From: Saturnia japonica
Taxonomy: Eukaryota > Arthropoda > Insecta > Lepidoptera > Saturniidae
Reading direction: 5' to 3'
Assembly (NCBI GenBank): GCA_033032175.1
Contig: CM065312.1
Location: 558,001-622,000, forward strand
DNA length: 64,000 nucleotides
Position 1 is the stretch's first letter, and every line of letters starts with the position of its first letter. Below the pieces are notes generated by a model. That model did no database searches. It saw only the letters and a program-made list of their open reading frames with translations, and was not told the origin of the DNA. Positions 48,736-60,949 of this stretch are shown here, piece by piece. The position numbers and the translations under genes are program-made.

Positions 48736-51120
48736 TTTAAAGATAAAACACTGAGAACGGTGAAATCATAGACGCAGTATAATACTACATCTATCAGTGA
48801 AATATAGTCTCTCTTTTATTTCATGAATGTATTATTTTACTGGTTTAATTCAACTATTATTTTCAGATTCGCTACATTTGCCAATGTTCATTGTGCCTCG
48901 AGAGGTCACAGTGATGTCATCATCTGTGTAATCTTTCCGGCGCCGTGACGTCACACATATTGAAGGGCCCGAGCTACCTTGCACCGTGAGACGTTGCAGG
49001 TCGCAATGAGGAACATGACAATCGATCCATTGTCATTCTATTTTAAGTGTTGTCTATTAGACAACGAATTAAACAGCAAATATTTTACCGAGCATTAAAT
49101 ATAAAGAGAAACGTTACATTGATTCAAAATGTCTGTTTCTGGACATAGCAACTGACGCAGGTAGTGCATCCCTTGAGGCTACCCTCGACACATTCCCATT
49201 TTGAAACAAACATAACCCTCGCCCGGTGCAGGATTCAAAAACAAACCCCTTGTCAATAACCATTTGCTTCAGTTTTAATTAAAACTATTTAGCTATTTTA
49301 TAACAGCTTGGAGAACATAAGCGACTACAATAAAATTTTATGGTAAGCTGTTTAAGTAAGTACTACATTTCTTCTCTTAACCACCACCGTTGATTAAACA
49401 TTGTAACTTATTTATGCAGTCCAGTAATTTCACAGTAACTCTATAAACCAATTAACAGTAAAATTATAATATCCTTACGAGCCGGAAAGGAAACTTCTAG
49501 AACCATGTTGTTCGCGTTTAGTAAAGATAACGAATAGTGCATGTCAATATTCAGCTCTACAAAGTTTAAGGTTTAGCTAGGAAGGTATTCATAAAAAACT
49601 ACAATTTGATAGTTGGAGACTTTTATCTAAAATAAATAGTGTTTAACTAAGCATCATCGTAAGATCTTCCTTCATCGGCTTTCCTATCGTATGGTTTGTA
49701 GTATTACGCCTTACCCATATGTAAATTATTGAAACAGATGCATTCTTTCAAAACAAAAATGTTTTTTTTACATAACGGATTTTATAAACACAACAACAAT
49801 GTACGTATATTTGTACGAATCCAGATAAACAAATTAAAATCAATTAATCAAGATAAAAACGAAAACGCAACTAGTTAATTAAAACAATTAGTGTGGCGGT
49901 AGTGCGCGCTGCGGTGATATCGGCGAGCGACCTCTAGCCTCCGAGCCTTATCAAATATTTCTATTAATAGCATACACACAAATATACAATTTTTTTATAA
50001 TGAAAGTACATAATGAGTACCTATTTCAAATTGCTGTAGCCCGTGCTCATCTATCACAATCACAAAGGCGTCAATCCTAACTTAGACTAATCGACAAAAT
50101 GTTGAAACCCCTGACGACTGAGTTGGAACAGCATGTATGCTGGTGTATGTCGCCAAACAAACCCTTCACCACGGTGCACAACAGCACGAACACTCGAGTT
50201 TACGGTGAAAAAGTTGTAGCGGGGATTTTTGCACACGCTTCATAAAGTTCACAAACGAAGAGTACCCAAATGCCATAATAAATCACGATGAAAGAATAAA
50301 AATTATGATTCACTATTGAAAACCATTCTATATAAACATATAAGAATATCGAGTAAATGAAGACATTACTCAAGACCCTAAAATACATACACAAACACCG
50401 TAGAGGTCTCTAATTAGGGCGTAAAACAAGAAAATAGTTTCAAGTTCCACGAGAAAGGACTAGGATCTCGCCCCAACGCAAGTCGCGACGATTAAACGTT
50501 ACTGAATACTTGTGGTCTTACTTGCACAACCATGCCTCTATATATCTTTAATAAATACCTAACATTTTTCTGAAATGTAATTTAATCTTACTATAACATA
50601 ATTAAACCGTCTAAATTCGAAAGCAACGATTCTTAAAGTAATTCTATTGAGACTCCTACTCCACGAAAAGATTCACAAAAGTGTTTCGTTAAAAAAATAC
50701 ATATGACCTAAAATGTCAAAAATTGGTTGTTGTTTGATGGACAAAAAACTGCTGAGATAAAAGTTAAAGTCAAAATATATGACTTATTCTTAAAGTTAAA
50801 TATCCAAATTATTTGACCCTCGCATATAACCCAATGAATAAACAGTTGATGTAAAATACAACCAAGTTTATACGTTCAGTAAATCTGATACTAATAAACG
50901 GATTATAACTGCTCAGTGCAGAATCCCGGCTCTCTCCATATCAAACAACGTAGTTTTAACTACGGCATTACCAATGAAATCCAATAAAGCTCGTTAGAAA
51001 GGTCACGGTCCGATTACAAATTACTAAAACTAATAACCCAAGTCATATTCGATATGAAATTAATTCGTTACTTTAGGTAGGTACTGTATGTAGGGCCGGG
51101 GTTATAACTACTATAAACTA
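48736..51120. other. Non-coding stretch
   Basis: No gene recognised. A CpG-rich patch with a TGACGTCA (CRE-like) palindrome lies at about 48940-48955. Open frames are short. Confidence 0.4.
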
Positions 51121-51284
51121 TATGTGTTCATGCTTTATTACCTTTTGTAGTTTCAACAAAATTACTTCTTGTGCAGTGAAATTCATAATGGCGCTGTAAT
51201 TGTAATCCCAACAAAAACATAAATGTGAAAAAAGGGCTTAGTTCGGTAGATACAACGTTCGGGGTAGTCGTTGTGGCCGATAAA

Positions 51285-51410
51285 AGGAGTCGAGATCTAA
51301 CAGGTGCCAAGTTCCATAACAGTTCCTTTAATGTGCGTTCTTCAATTCAATTACAAAACAATTCGTTACTTTCTTTGATATGGAATTTCTATCTTGGCAA
51401 GTCTTAATTG
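51285..51410 (+). repeat. Dispersed repeat family C, copy 1
   Basis: GAGATCTAACAGGTGCCAAG, then GTTCC and a TCAATTCAATTACAAAACAA stretch, ending CTTGGCAAGTCTTAATTG. Shared by eye with 62200-62345. Family unknown. Confidence 0.5.
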
Positions 51411-51654
51411 TACATACACAGTAGGCGGTGTGTCGCTCTTTTATTTTGCGAATTTAGCTGAGACACTGCCATGTTTGGAGTAAAAATGTGTCCTCTTGTG
51501 GTAACACACTAAGCTTAGAAAGGAACTGGCTCTCAAGTACAACTGCCGGAACACACATATTAGTGTTTCAAATTAAATTTTGTAATGGAAGATGTTAACT
51601 GTCCTAGCGCGAAGCGGTCATTAGGAAATAGGTAATTTGGAAAGAGTATACGTC

Positions 51655-51775
51655 AAGCGTGGTCCCGTTTTAACTTCATTGGCATTAGGCCTTCGACTTT
51701 GAAGATACACCAGGAATCTTCTCAAAATCATTGAAGTTGTTTTTCTTTTTTGTAAGAAAATTGTCTTGTAGTATC
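51655..51775 (-). repeat. Dispersed repeat family B, fragment
   Basis: The reverse complement of the family B 5' part: ATTGGCATTAGGCCTTCGAC, GAAGATACACCAGGAA, ATCATTGAAGTTG. It pairs with 12788-12905. Confidence 0.5.
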
Positions 51776-53670
51776 GGTTTTTCGTTTCTTCGAATATCTA
51801 ATCACGACGGTACTAAAGAAGTTTTCACTTCAATAAATAAAATACTATGCATCGGTATTATTTATCATCACGAATAGAACACGTTGTTTTAAAAATAAAC
51901 CTAATGAAAACATAAAAAGCAACAATAACTGATTGAATATTCACAGAGCCATGAACTCGGACAACAGGTTGTTCAATATTGATTCCTTTACTGGCATAAT
52001 CAGTCTATGAAAGAATCGTGACATTCCATTCGTATCCGCTCCGTTTCATTTGCCACATTGAGAATTAGCAAAACATCATAATACGCCCATGAAGACAAAC
52101 TACCTGTTAGGGGTCGTATATAAATTACGCCACAGTTTATTAAATGTACGCAGAACTTGATGATAAATGTAACATAATCGAAGAACAACGCGAACCGACG
52201 CCATGCGAACGGTGATGATACAAATATAGTAATTATAAAATAATGTTAAACAAATCGTTTTTTTACTATCGACTCATTAATTACCTATAATTATGTTCTG
52301 TTATAAACTGTGACTTCGCACGTATTTATTACTCATTAATTAGTTTCATCTCGTAATTTTAGTTATACTTATATTAATGCCATATCATTGTATTGATGAC
52401 AATTCGTTTCACTCAACAATTAAAAAAAGGATATGACTTCACGTGTACAAATTATCAGTTGAGATTTTTTTTACTCTATCTAAAAGTATTATTGACAATT
52501 ATTCTAATAATCTATCAATTGAGTAATGACATAAACTTCCCGTGAACATAATTTTATAAAAATCAGTCAAGCCGTTTTGAATATAAATCAAAACTACAGA
52601 CATCCGAAAAAAAGGCAAATAATGATCATTTGTAATAGATGTGTATCTGAAATTTTAGAAAACCAATTACTACAATTGTACAGACCGAACTTCAAATTTA
52701 CTAATTATAGATGGCGTAACATAGCCTTGCTAATTGTACGGCGATCAATCTATCCGCCGGCTTTTCCTACAACATACTTAGTTAATCAGATTCAGGCGTA
52801 ATTGAATCGAATCTTAGATAGAATTGTCGACGACACTAGTCGGTTCTGTTTGCTGCCTTCAAACTGATTTAGATAGTCGTATAATTGTTGGGATAACGCT
52901 TTTGCCTTACTTAGTCTTATTTGGTGCTACTACGTGGGATATCTAGCATTTTATAGAGCAAACAAAATTATGTTAGAACTCATACAAATTTATTAATTTT
53001 ATTGTTCGTACCGTCTCCTCATTGCATCAAGGTGAAAACTCGTCTTGTTGACTAATATAATAAAGTAGTAAGTGTTGTTCAACCGATACTAAACATACAA
53101 GAATAAAATAATGGGGTTCTAGGAAACTGTTCTGGGACACACTAACTCCACAGAGAGTGCAGGTTCTATATAAAACTGCAAAGCGCAGAACCACATTGAT
53201 AGGTATGTGATAGAATCTTCAAGATGAAGTTTAAGTATTGGACTATTAGGAATTGCCTTATCATAATACTATCTTTGCATTCACGACATGTTTCTTCACG
53301 ATAACTCCTAAAACTGTAAAACAAAAAGTTTCAATAGGCGTAAGTTTGTAAACAACAAACGTAAAACTACTAAACAATGTAGAAAATCAACAAACCAAAA
53401 CAAATGTAGAAACGTCCTTGACACAACTACATAGACTGGCAACCCTCCAACCGACATATTTCTGATGGCGTGTCACACTTGGCGTATGTCTTCCCCGTAC
53501 TTTTTTCCATAGTTATGGGTCACGTGCTTGTCGGGTGAATAACCTTTACATGTTCACGTATATCGTAGTAACGTGTTTACATGCTACGTGACGTAAGGAC
53601 ATTGATATTATAAAGAAATCAACGGAGTAATATTTACCCGAATGTAATGTGACAAACGTACATGTACAGT
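51776..53670. other. A+T-rich non-coding stretch
   Basis: No gene, RNA gene or clear repeat recognised. Confidence 0.45.
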
Positions 53671-53678
53671 AACATCAT

Positions 53679-54041
53679 TATATTAATTAATACGTGAAGC
53701 AAAAACTTTGTACCCCTTTTTAAGCGTATTGCGTGCACGGTAGACTGTGAGATTTGGCATGGTTAAAGTGTATGTGGAGAAGGAGTGCAGAAAGCTAAAA
53801 TTTATCTATAATATCTCTGTTATTAATATATTAAATAAATTAATAATGCGAATCCTAAAACTACCAATGCCATTGAACTTAGACCCCACAAAACATTGAC
53901 ATTGTCACTCAATGAAAAGTGACAGCAAGTGATATAATATAATATTCATTGTTTAGGTACATACTGCAAATGTCAAACAGAAAATAGTCTATGATTAAAA
54001 AGTCGCTGGTCGAATTTCGATCATTGGGCGACCGGAAGTTG
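53679..54041 (+). mobile_element. Helitron-like non-autonomous element (family A), copy 3
   Basis: It has the same interior as the copies at 10876 and 44544 (TTAATACGTGAAGCAAAAAC, GGAGTGCAGAAAGCTAAAAT, GTCGCTGGTCGAATTTCGAT). The 3' tip is decayed (CCGGAAGT in place of CTAGT). Confidence 0.6.
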
Positions 54042-54934
54042 TAGTAAATACGTCATAGTGTCTGGGTTAGACGCGTCGCATTCCCAAATAAATTAGTGTA
54101 TATCTAGTAATCTAAACGGTTTTGCAGACCAGCATGACTATGAGCGTCAATGAATTCTAATTTTTTGATGATCATTCCGTTCCTGACATGAAAATGCTTA
54201 CAGAAAGATTCCAACGTAGAAGATGCAAATTTGTTCAACGTGAATTTCACGCGGGAAAAAATAAAGACTTAATTTCTCAAATAAATATCATGTGCAGATT
54301 TTTCCATATCAAGTATATGTATTTAAAAATGAAATGCTGTTCATCGGTAAGCGCATCACTTCAGAACAGCTGGACCAATTTGACAATTATTCATTTTAAA
54401 GTGTTTGTATGAGTCCACGTCAGGGTTTTATGAAAATAAAAATTGGGAAAGGTGTCCAGAATATTTTCAAATTAGGGAAAAACAAATTATTTTTCTATCC
54501 GATTTTTGTATGAACTCAACTAAACATTATAACAATGAATGTACGTAATTCATATTTTGTTTTGTTCTTTATGGCCCCGGAAAAGTTTTCGTGACAGGCG
54601 GCGCTGTGGTCGAGTTATTGACTATTGAAAATGGCAGAACGATGTCTGTCGGAGCAGCCAGTATTTAATGAAAACGCTTTCGAATTATTAATTGATTTAT
54701 GTTATTAAGTAAACAACTATGCAGTGCACTGGAGATATTTAGTGTTCATTGCAATCTATTTTAATCAAATATACCGTAATCCTGAGGCCAGTCATAATAG
54801 GTAACAGTGTCATTGTGTATTGTTAACCACGTCCTTAGGAGTGGAGCAGAGTAACACGAACACAGCTGCTTTTCGGCAGAAAGATCTGTGACGGTGCGGC
54901 AAAATGAAACTGCCTGACGGCAAGCACAGTACAA

Positions 54935-55005
54935 ATCATAAACTACCAAGAGATCAGGAATCCAGTCACCGCTGTGATGCCGGCCTCGGTAAACAGAAAC
55001 AACAT
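54935..55005 (+). repeat. Dispersed GC-rich short repeat (family D), copy 4
   Basis: AAACTACCAAGAGATCAGGA, then ATCCAGTCACCGCTGTGATG and CCGGCCT, with a small internal deletion relative to the copy at 48652. The overlapping frames on both strands show no known domain. Confidence 0.4.
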
Positions 55006-56029
55006 ATGCATCAGCTGATCCCGATACGAGACGCAAGGTCATCGCAAGCCAGTCGGACTGGAGAGTCCTACCTGTCCGCTTTCGTCATATGATCATTTGT
55101 TACTAAGCACTGAGCAGGGTGTACCACGTGCAGGTGTAGTTGACTTGGATGTCGCAAGCCTTAAGATATAATTTCACAGTACAATCAATTTAATAAAAAA
55201 GATCAAGATTTTTCGTAACAACTAAAAGCCAGACTAAATTGCAAGGCTCGCGTGCCAAACTACACTACCCTATTTACGTTTAAACGGGTTTAGCAGATAG
55301 CGCTGCAACGTAAACTACGTTGTATATGGTTTATCAACGTTCATAAACTTAATTACTGTAGTAAATAAACCAATCCTATCTAGATATACTGCATATATAT
55401 ACACACTCAAATAACAATTTAATAAACATCAAAGACGTTACAATCTTTATTCACTCCTCAAACGTTCACGTAGGTATATTTAAAACTTGAAATCCAAACC
55501 GCTTGTTCTCAAAATATCGACTTCAGAAGTAAACCCGAGTATATTTACACGAAAAGTATAATATATTCTACAGACGGTGCAAAAATATATAAGTTTTGTT
55601 ACCTCAACTAGTTTTAAGTGACGATGTAACCGAAGAAGAGATAACACGATAAACTTAGAAAGGGCGGTAACTCTACTTGAAATCTATCATATTATGGAAA
55701 TTTTTAGGTTCGGTGGTCCTTTTATACTTACTTAAAATCCAATATCAATATTTTATTTTATACATTTAGCACGCCAACCGAACAATTACAAAAAGGTAGA
55801 ATTGTACGTAATATTATCATTTCCATTTAAATACACTGTAATCATACAGATAATATGCCTGCATTACATTCAAATATATTATATTGCTATAGTGATAATT
55901 AAATTGCAATTTTAGAACAATTAGATTAAGTTACAAATTAAAATTTAACTATATTTTATTATTAAACAACGAATGCTTGAGAAAATATATCTATATTGCT
56001 TGATCTCTCAGTATATAACCTTGCCATAC

Positions 56030-57240
56030 GTTTGAGAGGGCTATTATACGCTGAATTTAATGTTGCAGTCGGAATGAAAAACATATTTGGGTTGCGCACC
56101 GCACGGGAATAAAATCTAAAAATTAATTAATAAGGAACGTATTTATGAAACCATTTACAATCTTGTGAAGGATGAGAAAGCTACATTTCGCCTCTCTTTT
56201 AGGCTTATTATGTTAAAATACTATTCCAGTCTATTTTCATATTTAGAAATTGATTTACGAACACCATTCCTTATGCTCAGGAATCGTAACAAAACGAGCT
56301 TGGACGGATTCTATAAGCTCAACGTAGGTGGGATAGTGAGGGGGCCATATGGCAGAACATTATTCGGGTATACTTCGGGCTAAAATATTATAAGGCAAGA
56401 TAAAGACTGTCGTTAATGCGAAATGGTCATGTTGTACGCATAAATCCAAGCAACTTGTTAGCTTTGGGTACAATATTCTGCATATGTGGCCGGAAATAAA
56501 AATATGAATCAAAAATAACCCCTAAATCCCGAACAACAGATACTCTCTCTAAGCAAATACCGCCATGCTGATTTATTTTTATTTATTTATTTTTTATTAT
56601 GAAACTCAATTTATTTTTATTTACTTATTTGTAAAACTCATGTATTAAATTTTTTTCACAATAAGAGCCATTCTGTTGTTGATACACCATAATTCGAGGG
56701 TATTATCGCATTAGGTTTGCAACCCTGATATATATTTTCATATCGTCTGCATAAGCTAGATAATCACAATTCAGAGAAACAAAGAGGTCGTTTATAAAAA
56801 TTAAAAACAATATAGGTCCCAGCTTTGATACACCAGATGTAGGTATGAAAGGTGGCGTATCGAAATCTGCCAATGCGCCTAACTGAGAACGGTTAAATAA
56901 ATAGCTCTCAAACCATCTTAACAAATTGCCATGAATGCCAGCATGATTAAGTTTGACCATAAATATGGAATGGTCAATACGATCGAACGCTTTGGCAAAA
57001 TCTGTCTAAATAACATCAAGTTGGCTTCGGGCTTCCAAGGTATTGGTTATAAAATTTGAATAAATGACCAAATTTGATGTTGTAGAACGATTAGACATGA
57101 ACCATGCTGGAGTAAGCTTATCATGGGGTTTACCTGAGAATATTTTTAGCAAATCGTGAGATCATACAATACATATTGGTCTATAATTTAATACGTTATT
57201 CTTGTTACCTGTTGTCAGTCAGAAAATATTCCTTCTTTAA
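56030..57240 (-). pseudogene. Decayed Jockey-type non-LTR reverse transcriptase
   Basis: A broken LINE ORF2 read on the minus strand. From right to left: a MSNRSTTSNLV block (about 57050-57110), motif A DFAKAFDRIDHS (about 56965-57003), HGNLLRWFESYL (about 56900-56940), a motif B region reading TSGVSKLGPILFLIFINDL where GVPQGS is expected (so the site is mutated), the catalytic YADD at about 56745, then DLGVIFDSYFYFRPHMQNI (about 56450-56515), and further C-terminal blocks such as LILHKIVNG down to about 56030. The longest frame is 85 residues (56703-56960); several stops and shifts separate the rest. Not the same family as the element at 19060-20974. Confidence 0.8.
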
Positions 57241-57244
57241 GCGA

Positions 57245-58620
57245 TTGATTAAATATCATAATGCAGAGGTTAAAACAAGTGCTTTTGAGAAAAGTCGTAT
57301 AAATATTGGTGGACTACCGTGGAAAAGATTAAAACGTTAAATACAAAGAATAAAACCATTTAGATGAGGTATGAGTAACCCGCGACCTTCCACACTTTCT
57401 CATGCGACTCTTTAAACATTTTTTATTTGATTTTAAAAAAATCGTAGTGCGCCCGAAGACAAGCCCGTGCCGCGCGACTCGCGATCGGGCGCGTGCGGCC
57501 GGGTGGTGACCGCTCTGCGGCCCTGACCTACCTACTCTAATTACCTCCTTTATATCGCACGTATTATTACGTCATTAGGTACTATCAAAACCTAATTTCA
57601 AAATATCTCGTGTGTACTTTTGTTTGTGACTAAAAGAAATAGAAAATGAATCCTGGCCACTCGGAGAACTAATGAATTTAAGGATCGTATAAATTAGATC
57701 TATCCGTTTGTTAAAATGAATAACATTGAACAATTATGTCCTACTCACCCCTCAACGACTATATTGGATAAATGATGACAGGTATTATCTTCAGGTTTTA
57801 TGAAATGTAATGGCCACAGAGATTTAATAATGCCGATTCTAATATTAAGATTCATATATGTATTAAAATTCAATAATTATAAATATAACATGTATCCAAA
57901 TAGACATCACATAATTTTACCCGTATTTTATACTCCATCTAAACCAACACTACTTTGAATGTAATTTCATAAATAAATCATATGTTATTTCAACATACGA
58001 ATAAGAAAAATACTTCATTTTAATTATGAAATAATTTATACGCTATATAGTTATGATGGCCATTTTGACACATTACAACAGTGACGTGAAATGTCAATAT
58101 ATTTTCATTTGATCATATCCACAACAAAAGGCGTAAACAAAGTCCAAATTAACGAGCAAGGGTCAACAGTAAAGCAGGATCAATATCCGAAATATAAAGT
58201 CAGGTCAAAACTATATTACAATCGCAGCACCCTCACAGTTTGTTATTTTCGAAGCAACATCAAGTCAAAACTACTTTTCTTTGCATTAAGCATTGATTGA
58301 CGCGAGTTTGCCGTAGGTAGTAGTTGTGCTGGCCAGCGATCCTGTATGTGATGAAAACATGAATGCCGGATTGTGTGATACATAAAAACACTATAATTAT
58401 TATCCATTAAGGATTCTGTCAAATGGCGTTTTTTTTGTTAGTAAAAACATGAAAAGATTTGTTCACAGAACTATATTATATAAATTATTTATTTGGTCCA
58501 TAATATATATAGTTTATAAATTAATTTCGTGTCCTAAAATTATACATTCGATACTTTTTGTGACTAATTGTACGTCACTATTGACAATAAATAAAAGCAA
58601 TTTGCTCCTTCGAACGTAGA
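57245..58620. other. Non-coding stretch with a CpG-rich patch
   Basis: No gene recognised. About 57450-57525 is strongly CpG-rich (CGCGCGACTCGCGATCGGGC and onward), an island in otherwise A+T-rich DNA. Confidence 0.4.
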
Positions 58621-58628
58621 TCACGACA

Positions 58629-58894
58629 TTTTTTTTAAAGTGTACCAAAATTAAGCGTTCCCTTGTGTAACAAAATGCTCCACTGACTAACGTTTTTAGA
58701 AGAATTACTCAGTGGAATGTAACGATATGCCTTTGAATATTTATATTTTTGTAAATTCTGTAATTAACAATAGAAATATGTTTATGAAAAAGGCATTCTA
58801 TTACATTCCACTGAGTAATTCTTCTAAAAACGTTAGTCAGTGGAGCATTTTGTTACAAAAGGGAACGCTTAATTTTGGTATACCTTTAAAAAAA
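58629..58894. repeat. Long inverted repeat, hairpin-forming
   Basis: Arms of about 105 bp (58629-58734 and 58787-58894) separated by about 52 bp. They match almost perfectly over the block GCTCCACTGACTAACGTTTT and AGAAGAATTACTCAGTGGAA. RNA from either strand would fold into a long hairpin. A 102-residue frame starts in the left arm and runs through the right one, with no recognisable domain. It could be a fold-back or MITE-like element, a local inverted duplication, or a hairpin-RNA source. Confidence 0.8.
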
Positions 58895-59059
58895 TCCGCG
58901 ATATTTCATGAGCGGACAAATGTCAAAACGTTTATCATAGCGTGCCGCTACTATAATTATATTATTGATAACGATTTTGGCAAAGGAACGGCCGCGACTG
59001 CAGCCAACCAAATTAAATAGACTATATACTACTATAGTAATATGACAATATTACTATTA

Positions 59060-60590
59060 TACTTGTACGACGCGTATTACCTTTACAAAAAAAAAAAAAA
59101 CATTTAAGGTGAATTTATATTTAATATTCAAAGAAATTAAATTGGCTTTTAAACAGTAAGCAAGTTTCTAAAGACTGTACAATCCACAGAATATCAAAGT
59201 TTTTAATAGTTACAGAATTTTGCTCAAAACAGACAAACTCCGAAGAATAATTACACTACAGACTTTGAATCATAAATTTGGATCGCCTATTATAAAAGTT
59301 GAACAACATTTCAAGTAGGTATTTCAAGGTACTTATTTATAAAATGTAAAACTAACAAGAAGCAGGTGGCTAGTAATTAGACAGGGCCTCTACAAAGAAC
59401 CAGTTCTTATTAAAAGCACTTCTTAAGCCGTCCTCTTTCATTTAAAGTGGCTCTTGGTAAATCTTTTCTCCCGACATTACTCTCCGCCTTCGAAAAGTTA
59501 AATACTAAAATATTCGCAACAGAAACCATCCATTTCAATAAGACCCTGTGATTACTGGTAGCGAACCGATCATACAGACCTTTTTAATTCAGAAAGGTTA
59601 CTCACAATTATAATATTTAGACTGCTAAAAGGTTTTTTTAATGTTTGATCAAGGAAATAACCACCTTTACTTTAGACTTCATAGCTTTTAATTATTCTCA
59701 GAAATAAAAGAGATAAATGAATATGAAATATTGTAATTAGTGTACTTTACATTGGATATTACTGAATTAGGTAAGTTTACTATACTTTGGATTTCTTTCA
59801 AAGCGAAAGTTTTAGAACGATTAGAAGAAATGGCGCTTAGAAGAATGGTTCTTCTCAGTAGGCAAAGATGATGGTAATTAATGTATGTTAGTACATTGTT
59901 TTGTTCTTATCATTGTTATACTGATAATGATAAGTAATACAGGCCATTCAAATTCTTGAATCAATTTGAATTTCACTCCTTCAATTTCAATCAGTTTCTC
60001 ATATTAAATAAAACAATATCCTTATAAATTTTCTCAAAAAATAATTATTATATTATATAATAAATATACAGAACCGTAACAAACGAAAACGAATGAATCG
60101 ACGCAAACCAATAAATCGGAACACAGCCCTCAACATACATTCTTCGGAACACATTTCGCAATAACAAAATCCTAGCACCCTACATCAGAGTGAGACGGAA
60201 CCACATCTCAAATCAATCCCTCTCCCAAACCGAATGTTTCCCCCAATTCACGGTCTATAATAATGTAGGTCACGTCGAATTCCCCCCAGCAAGTCAATTG
60301 TGTTTCGGTGACACATTGTTCTCTCTTTTTCCTGGAAAGGGAGACACGGTACCATTGCATCCATTATCGTAAGTATAACAATAATCTTAGTTTTATCGAA
60401 CCAGTGGTATCTGAAGGTTGTATGGACGGCATTCGAGTCGACAGGACGGTAGAGTTCAGACGCTCGGTTAGGTGCTGTGATCTCTAAAAGTTTAGACTTT
60501 AAAGGGTTTCTTTCGGTTCGGTGTGGAATATTTAAAAAAAAAAAACAATATATCTTACGAGGATTTTTAATATAAATATGTTTGTAATTA
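59060..60590. other. A+T-rich non-coding stretch
   Basis: No gene recognised. Confidence 0.45.
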
Positions 60591-60596
60591 TTACTA

Positions 60597-60943
60597 TATT
60601 AATACGTGAGAAGATAACTTCGAACGTGTTTTTAAGTGTATTGCGTGCTCGGAAGTCTGTGAGATTTAGCATGGTTAAAGTTTATATGGAGAAGGAGTGC
60701 AGAAAGCTAAAATTTATCTATATCTGTTAATAATATATTAAATAAAATAAATTAATACTGCGAATCCTAACCTGACTAATGCCATTGAACTTAGACCCCC
60801 AAAATATTGACATTGTCACTCAATGAAAAGTGACAGCAAGTGATATATTCATTGTTTAGGTTCATAAATTCACAAATGCCAAACAAAAAACAGTCTATGA
60901 TTAAAAAGTAGCTGGTCGAATTTCGATCATTGGCCGACCGTTG
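60597..60943 (+). mobile_element. Helitron-like non-autonomous element (family A), copy 4
   Basis: It starts near TATTAATACGTGAGAAGATA and shares GGAGTGCAGAAAGCTAAAAT, CATTGAACTTAGACCCCCAA and GTAGCTGGTCGAATTTCGAT with the other copies. The 3' CTAGT is lost. Confidence 0.6.
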
Positions 60944-60949
60944 GTAATG

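Noticed and set aside
54761..55042. A 93-residue minus-strand frame
   Set aside because: It overlaps the GC-rich repeat copy and shows no domain; an opposite frame is open too.
60190..60372. A 60-residue + strand frame
   Set aside because: No start context, homology or motif; probably chance.
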